Below, one piece after another: positions 60,669 through 64,000 of a DNA stretch of 64,000 nucleotides. A program made the position numbers and the translations under genes. The DNA is from Granulicella mallensis (GTDB taxonomy: Bacteria; Acidobacteriota; Terriglobia; Terriglobales; Acidobacteriaceae), in contig NZ_JACHIO010000023.1 of the NCBI RefSeq assembly GCF_014203225.1, positions 37,603-101,602 on the forward strand, given 5' to 3'. The first letter of the stretch is position 1. Each line of letters begins with the position of its first letter. The notes under the pieces were generated by a model. It saw only the letters and a list, made by a program, of their open reading frames with translations. It did not search any database and was not told the DNA's origin.

Positions 60669-61409
60669 CTAAGCCGAAAGCGTCTCTTCATTCATGTCGA
60701 AGTTCGAATACACATTCTGCGTGTCGTCGAGGTCTTCGATGGCATCCAGCAACCGCGACATCGCCGCAGCCGTCGTGCCTTCGAGCTTGGTATAGGTCGA
60801 GGAGATCATCGTCACCTCGGCATGCTCCGGCGTCATCTTCGCGGCCTTGAGAGCTTCAACGACAGCCTCGTAGTCCTTGGGCGAAGTAAGGATCTCCCAG
60901 TTCTCGCCCTCGTCGCTCAGATCGTCAGCGCCGGCCTCAAGGACCACCTCGGTGATCTTTTCCTCGTCGGCTACCGCCTTGGCGACCACGATGACGCCCT
61001 TCTTCGAGAACATATAGCCCACCGAGCCGGTCTCGCCGAGGTTGCCGCCGTTCTTCGAGAACGCGTGGCGAATCTCGCTCGCGGCACGATTGCGGTTATC
61101 GGTCAGCACTTCGACGATGACCGCGACGCCACCAGGACCGTAGCCCTCATAGGTGATCTCTTCGTAGGCCGCGCCTTCCAGCTCGCCGGTACCCTTCTGG
61201 ATCGCCCGCTTGATGTTGTCGGCCGGCATGTTCTCGGCCTTGGCCGCGGCAATAGCGCCGCGCAGGCGCGGATTGCCGTCCGGATCGCCGCCGCCGCCCT
61301 TGGCGGCGATGGTGATTTCCTTGATCAGACGCGTGAAGATCTTGCCGCGCTTGGCATCCAGCGCGCCCTTTTTATGCTTAATTGTCGCCCATTTTGAGTG
61401 GCCGGACAT
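60669..61409 (-). CDS. yebC: YebC/PmpR-family regulator
   Basis: The 246-aa protein starts [14 protein letters not shown], the invariant YebC N-terminus; an upstream in-frame ATG at 61472 is rejected for this reason. Further hallmarks are [19 protein letters not shown] and the G-S-V-(G/S)-Y-M-F strand. YebC proteins bind DNA, and some resolve polyproline ribosome stalling. Confidence 0.95.
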   Translation of the reverse strand: MSGHSKWATIKHKKGALDAKRGKIFTRLIKEITIAAKGGGGDPDGNPRLRGAIAAAKAENMPADNIKRAIQKGTGELEGAAYEEITYEGYGPGGVAVIVEVLTDNRNRAASEIRHAFSKNGGNLGETGSVGYMFSKKGVIVVAKAVADEEKITEVVLEAGADDLSDEGENWEILTSPKDYEAVVEALKAAKMTPEHAEVTMISSTYTKLEGTTAAAMSRLLDAIEDLDDTQNVYSNFDMNEETLSA

Positions 61410-61624
61410 CGAGTGAACCTCTACTACCTGTGAAATCGTATCCGCTTGAAAAGGCACGCCAGCAGCGGCCATCCATGCGTCTTCGTCGTTCGCGATTGTA
61501 GCATGTGGAGGCTCAATTTTTCGCCTGGAGCCCCCTCAGCCCGGGGTCACGAGGCCGTTGCGATGCCTCCGCAAAATGCGTATTCTCGAAAAGTAACACC
61601 TTGTAACCCATAGGGGCACCCGAC

Positions 61625-61909
61625 ATGGCTACAGCTTCTACGACCAGTCTGAAGCTCGATCTCGAGCTAAAAAAACGCGTGCAGCATTTAGCTGAATCGA
61701 GACGCAGAAGCTCCCACTGGCTCATGATTGATGCCATTGAAACGTACGTCGATCGCGAAGAAAAGCGAGAAGAGTATCGCCAGGCCGGCCTTGCCGCCTG
61801 GAACAACTACCAGACCACCGGCCTGCACCTGACGGCAGAAGAGGCCGATAGCTGGCTTGCAAAATTGGAAAATGGCGAAAAGGCCAAAGCTCCTAAATGC
61901 CACGTCTGA
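61625..61909 (+). CDS. CopG/RHH-type antitoxin of a ParDE-like pair
   Basis: The 94-aa protein has an N-terminal ribbon-helix-helix (T-S-L-K-L-D-L-E-L-K-K-R-V-Q-H-L-A-E), followed by a helical C-terminal part. It overlaps the next gene (ParE-like) by 13 nt, the classical antitoxin-first arrangement. It should repress its own promoter and neutralise the toxin. Confidence 0.88.
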   Translation: MATASTTSLKLDLELKKRVQHLAESRRRSSHWLMIDAIETYVDREEKREEYRQAGLAAWNNYQTTGLHLTAEEADSWLAKLENGEKAKAPKCHV

Positions 61910-62190
61910 TCTGGTCGCCTGAAGCCGTTGAGGATTTAGTTCGTCTGCACGCTTTTCTCGTGACCAAGAGCCCCGATGCGGCCAGACGCGCTATCAAGGC
62001 AATTCGTCAGCAGGTAAAACCTCTGGCACGACACCCTGAAGCTGGCCGATTCATTGAGGACATGCCGCCTGAGTTCATGGAATGGTTCATTGAATTTGGC
62101 AATAGCGGCTATCTTGCCCTCTACCACTTCGACGGCAAAAAGGTCGTCATTCTGGCTGTCCGTCATGGACTCGAAGCAGGATATCAATAG
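61897..62190 (+). CDS. ParE/RelE-superfamily toxin
   Basis: The 97-aa protein has the ParE fold signature: W-S-P-E-A-V-E-D-L, R-H-P-E-A-G-R and Y-L-A-L-Y-H-F-D-G-K-K-V-V-I-L-A-V-R-H-G. It follows and overlaps the RHH antitoxin. ParE-type toxins poison gyrase; RelE-type ones cut mRNA; the sequence does not settle which. Confidence 0.88.
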   Translation: MPRLIWSPEAVEDLVRLHAFLVTKSPDAARRAIKAIRQQVKPLARHPEAGRFIEDMPPEFMEWFIEFGNSGYLALYHFDGKKVVILAVRHGLEAGYQ

Positions 62191-62220
62191 GCAAAGCGAC
62201 CACTGACCGCCTTTGCCTGG

Positions 62221-63492
62221 TTAAATCAGCTCCGCGGCCAACAAATCATCCAGCGTTTCCCGTCTCCGGATGAGCCTTGCCCTGCCCTGCTCGACCAGCA
62301 CCTCCGCGGGCCGAACACGCGTGTTGTAGTGCGAAGCCAGCGACATTCCGTAGGCTCCCGCGTCCAGCAACACCACCAGGTCGCCCTGGCGAAGCTCCGG
62401 CGTCTCGCGGTCGCGGGCAAAGAAATCGCCGCTCTCGCAGACCGGCCCAACGATGTCCGCCACCTGCGCCGCCCGCTCGTCCTTCACCACCGGGACGATT
62501 TCGTGATGCGCCTGGTAGAGCGCCGGACGGATCAGGTCATTCATCGCGGCATCGGTAATCACAAAGTGCTTCTTGCCGTTCTGCTTCGTGTAGAGCACCC
62601 GCGTCAGCAGCGACCCCGCCTGGGCCACCAGAAACCGTCCCGGCTCCAGCAACAGATGCGCGTTCAATCCGTTGAGTACCTCGCGCAGGGCCTGCGCATA
62701 CTCCGCCACCCGCGCCGCAGGATCGAACTCCGCCTTGCCATACTCAATGCCGAACCCGCCGCCCGCATCGACGTAACGAATATCCATGCCATCGCCGCGC
62801 AGGTCTTCGACCAACGACCGCACCCGTCGCACCGCCTCCGCAAACGGCTCGACGCTGCGAATCTGCGAGCCGATATGCACGCTCACACCCGCAGGCTCGA
62901 TGCCCTGCATCCGCACCGCGCGCTGGTAGACCTCGCGCGCGCGTTCAATCGCAATCCCAAACTTGTGCTCGCGCAGACCGGTGGAGATATACGGATGCGT
63001 CTCCGCAAAGACATCGGGGTTCACCCGCAACGCGATGCGCGCAGTCTTGCCCAGCGCCTGCGCCCGCTCTGCCAGAACCTCAAGCTCGGCCTCGCTCTCG
63101 ACGTTGAACAGCAGAATCCCCGCGTCCAGCGCGGCATCCATCTCCCACGCCTGCTTGCCGACACCCGAGAAGACAACGCGCCCCAGAGCCTCAGGAGCAG
63201 CCCGGCGAACCCGCTCCAGCTCTCCCCCCGAGACGATGTCAAAGCCGCAGCCCTGTTCACCCAGCATGCGCATAATGGCCAGCGAAGAGTTGGCCTTCAC
63301 CGCATAGCAGATCGTATGCAGCACACCGGCAAACTCACCCTGCAACATCCGCGCGCGTTCTGCGATGGCGTCGCCTGAGTAGACATAGAGCGGCGTGCCG
63401 AACTGCGCTGCCAGCTCACTGAGGTCGGCGCCTGAACACTCCAGGCGCGACCCGGCATAGACAAAAGGACGAGGGGAAGAGATCGAACTCAC
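62221..63492 (-). CDS. lysA: diaminopimelate decarboxylase
   Basis: The 423-aa protein is a fold-type III PLP enzyme with the PLP-lysine in Y-A-V-K-A-N (K66), H-I-G-S-Q-I, G-G-G-F-G and the active-site C-E-S-G-D motif. It makes lysine from meso-diaminopimelate. The GTG at 63492 overlaps the stop of the upstream PspC gene (GTGA), which argues for translational coupling; the frame is open to 63555, but that stretch overlaps the PspC gene. Confidence 0.94.
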   Translation of the reverse strand: MSSISSPRPFVYAGSRLECSGADLSELAAQFGTPLYVYSGDAIAERARMLQGEFAGVLHTICYAVKANSSLAIMRMLGEQGCGFDIVSGGELERVRRAAPEALGRVVFSGVGKQAWEMDAALDAGILLFNVESEAELEVLAERAQALGKTARIALRVNPDVFAETHPYISTGLREHKFGIAIERAREVYQRAVRMQGIEPAGVSVHIGSQIRSVEPFAEAVRRVRSLVEDLRGDGMDIRYVDAGGGFGIEYGKAEFDPAARVAEYAQALREVLNGLNAHLLLEPGRFLVAQAGSLLTRVLYTKQNGKKHFVITDAAMNDLIRPALYQAHHEIVPVVKDERAAQVADIVGPVCESGDFFARDRETPELRQGDLVVLLDAGAYGMSLASHYNTRVRPAEVLVEQGRARLIRRRETLDDLLAAELI

Positions 63493-63809
63493 GAAGCAGT
63501 TGCACCTGTGGCCTGTGACGGCTGCACGTACTGAAGATTCGGCATCAGTATCCATGCGATGAAGTAACCAAGAATAGGACTACCCGCGCCGCACAGCACC
63601 ACCAGGCAAAGCACGATCCTCACCAGGGTGACGTCCCAGCCATAGTGCTGCGCAAAACCCGCGCAAACACCCGCAATCATGCGGCCCTCGCGCGGACGGA
63701 CAAGGCGTCCCTGCGGAGCGGAAAAGGGTTCATAAGCGAAGGGATTGCCACAACTGCTGCAAAACTTCGCGCTGGAATTTGTTGAATTACTGCATGCCGT
63801 GCAAACCAT
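63489..63809 (-). CDS. PspC-domain membrane protein with N-terminal zinc ribbon
   Basis: The 106-aa protein begins with a zinc ribbon (C3, C6, C17, C20) and continues with a PspC domain: R-M-I-A-G-V-C-A-G-F-A-Q-H-Y-G-W-D and a hydrophobic helix with I-L-G-Y-F-I-A-W-I-L-M-P. PspC-like proteins act in envelope stress response. It precedes lysA with a GTGA overlap, although a functional link is not obvious. Confidence 0.88.
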   Translation of the reverse strand: MVCTACSNSTNSSAKFCSSCGNPFAYEPFSAPQGRLVRPREGRMIAGVCAGFAQHYGWDVTLVRIVLCLVVLCGAGSPILGYFIAWILMPNLQYVQPSQATGATAS

Positions 63810-64000
63810 CGTGGCCTCCCACTAAACTCATTGTTTCATACGGCTAATGAGTGCTCGCGGTTCCATGGGGCGATGGCGTTGTAAAGCTTTTGCCGTCGTT
63901 TGTTCTTCGTCGTCATCCTTCTATGAAGAGAGGCGTAGTTGTCCAGGGGTATTTTGCGAACAGATTGCGTACAGACTTCTATTCGTGCTCATGGCACACA

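Noticed and set aside
62329..63378. Plus-strand ORF of 349 aa
   Set aside because: Antisense to lysA; composition rich in R, H and Q as expected for a complement shadow.
1..64000. CRISPR arrays, rRNA genes, replication origins
   Set aside because: No regularly spaced direct repeats, rRNA-like conserved blocks or DnaA-box clusters were seen.

Overview
The window reads as a chromosomal segment of a soil-type Acidobacteriota (Acidobacteriaceae/Terriglobales-like). The evidence is two very large Oar-type TonB-dependent receptors with N-terminal carboxypeptidase-regulatory domains, many lipoproteins with acidobacterial Ig-like or NHL repeats, YebC, LysA and FTCD core genes, and moderately high GC. 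No rRNA and no CRISPR array was seen. There is one complete tRNA.

Layout. 0.2-3.6 kb: a three-gene module (2-hydroxycarboxylate transporter, class III CoA-transferase, CitE-like lyase) that looks like a compact malate/citramalate uptake-and-cleavage pathway. 3.7-8.3 kb: DUF1801 protein, quinone oxidoreductase, an epoxide-hydrolase-like gene interrupted by an amber codon, a ChaN-like secreted protein and a methyltransferase. 8.5-27.2 kb: a long minus-strand surface block. An NHL/TIG lipoprotein is followed by an ECF sigma factor, overlapping anti-sigma factor, six-repeat Ig-like lipoprotein, small Ig-like lipoprotein, coiled-coil porin, TonB receptor and terminal lipoprotein. From the sigma factor on, the genes are packed tightly enough to be one operon. 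27.3-28.4 kb: no gene, but a 336-bp nested inverted-repeat element. 28.4-34.2 kb: a secreted PstS-like protein, an alpha/beta hydrolase, a YVTN propeller, a Tat-type cupin, and two tandem 33-34 aa paralogous membrane microproteins.

34.4-42.7 kb: a mannan-type utilisation operon (TonB receptor, GH92 mannosidase, frameshifted putative glycosidase). 43.0-54.1 kb: a composite genomic island at the 3' end of tRNA-Leu(UAA), with three graded copies of the tRNA 3' end at 43.03, 46.59 and 54.00 kb. The left segment holds a RAYT transposase remnant, an acetyltransferase-fold hydrolase, a GH76 mannanase and a toxin-antitoxin pair. The right segment holds unknown cargo, coupled small genes, an excisionase-like protein and a tyrosine integrase carrying a zinc-ribbon insertion. 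54.1-63.8 kb is conserved chromosome: soluble lytic transglycosylase, a second ECF sigma/anti-sigma pair, a secreted unknown, FTCD, PagL-like protein, YebC, a ParDE-type module, lysA and a PspC protein.

Functional links. GH92, GH76 and a TonB receptor within 6 kb suggest use of yeast/fungal mannan. The 8.5-23.6 kb block is the best candidate for an undescribed system: a sigma-controlled surface operon in which the regulator, display lipoproteins, porin and receptor are co-transcribed. Product calls rest on motif recognition by eye, because no database search was possible.
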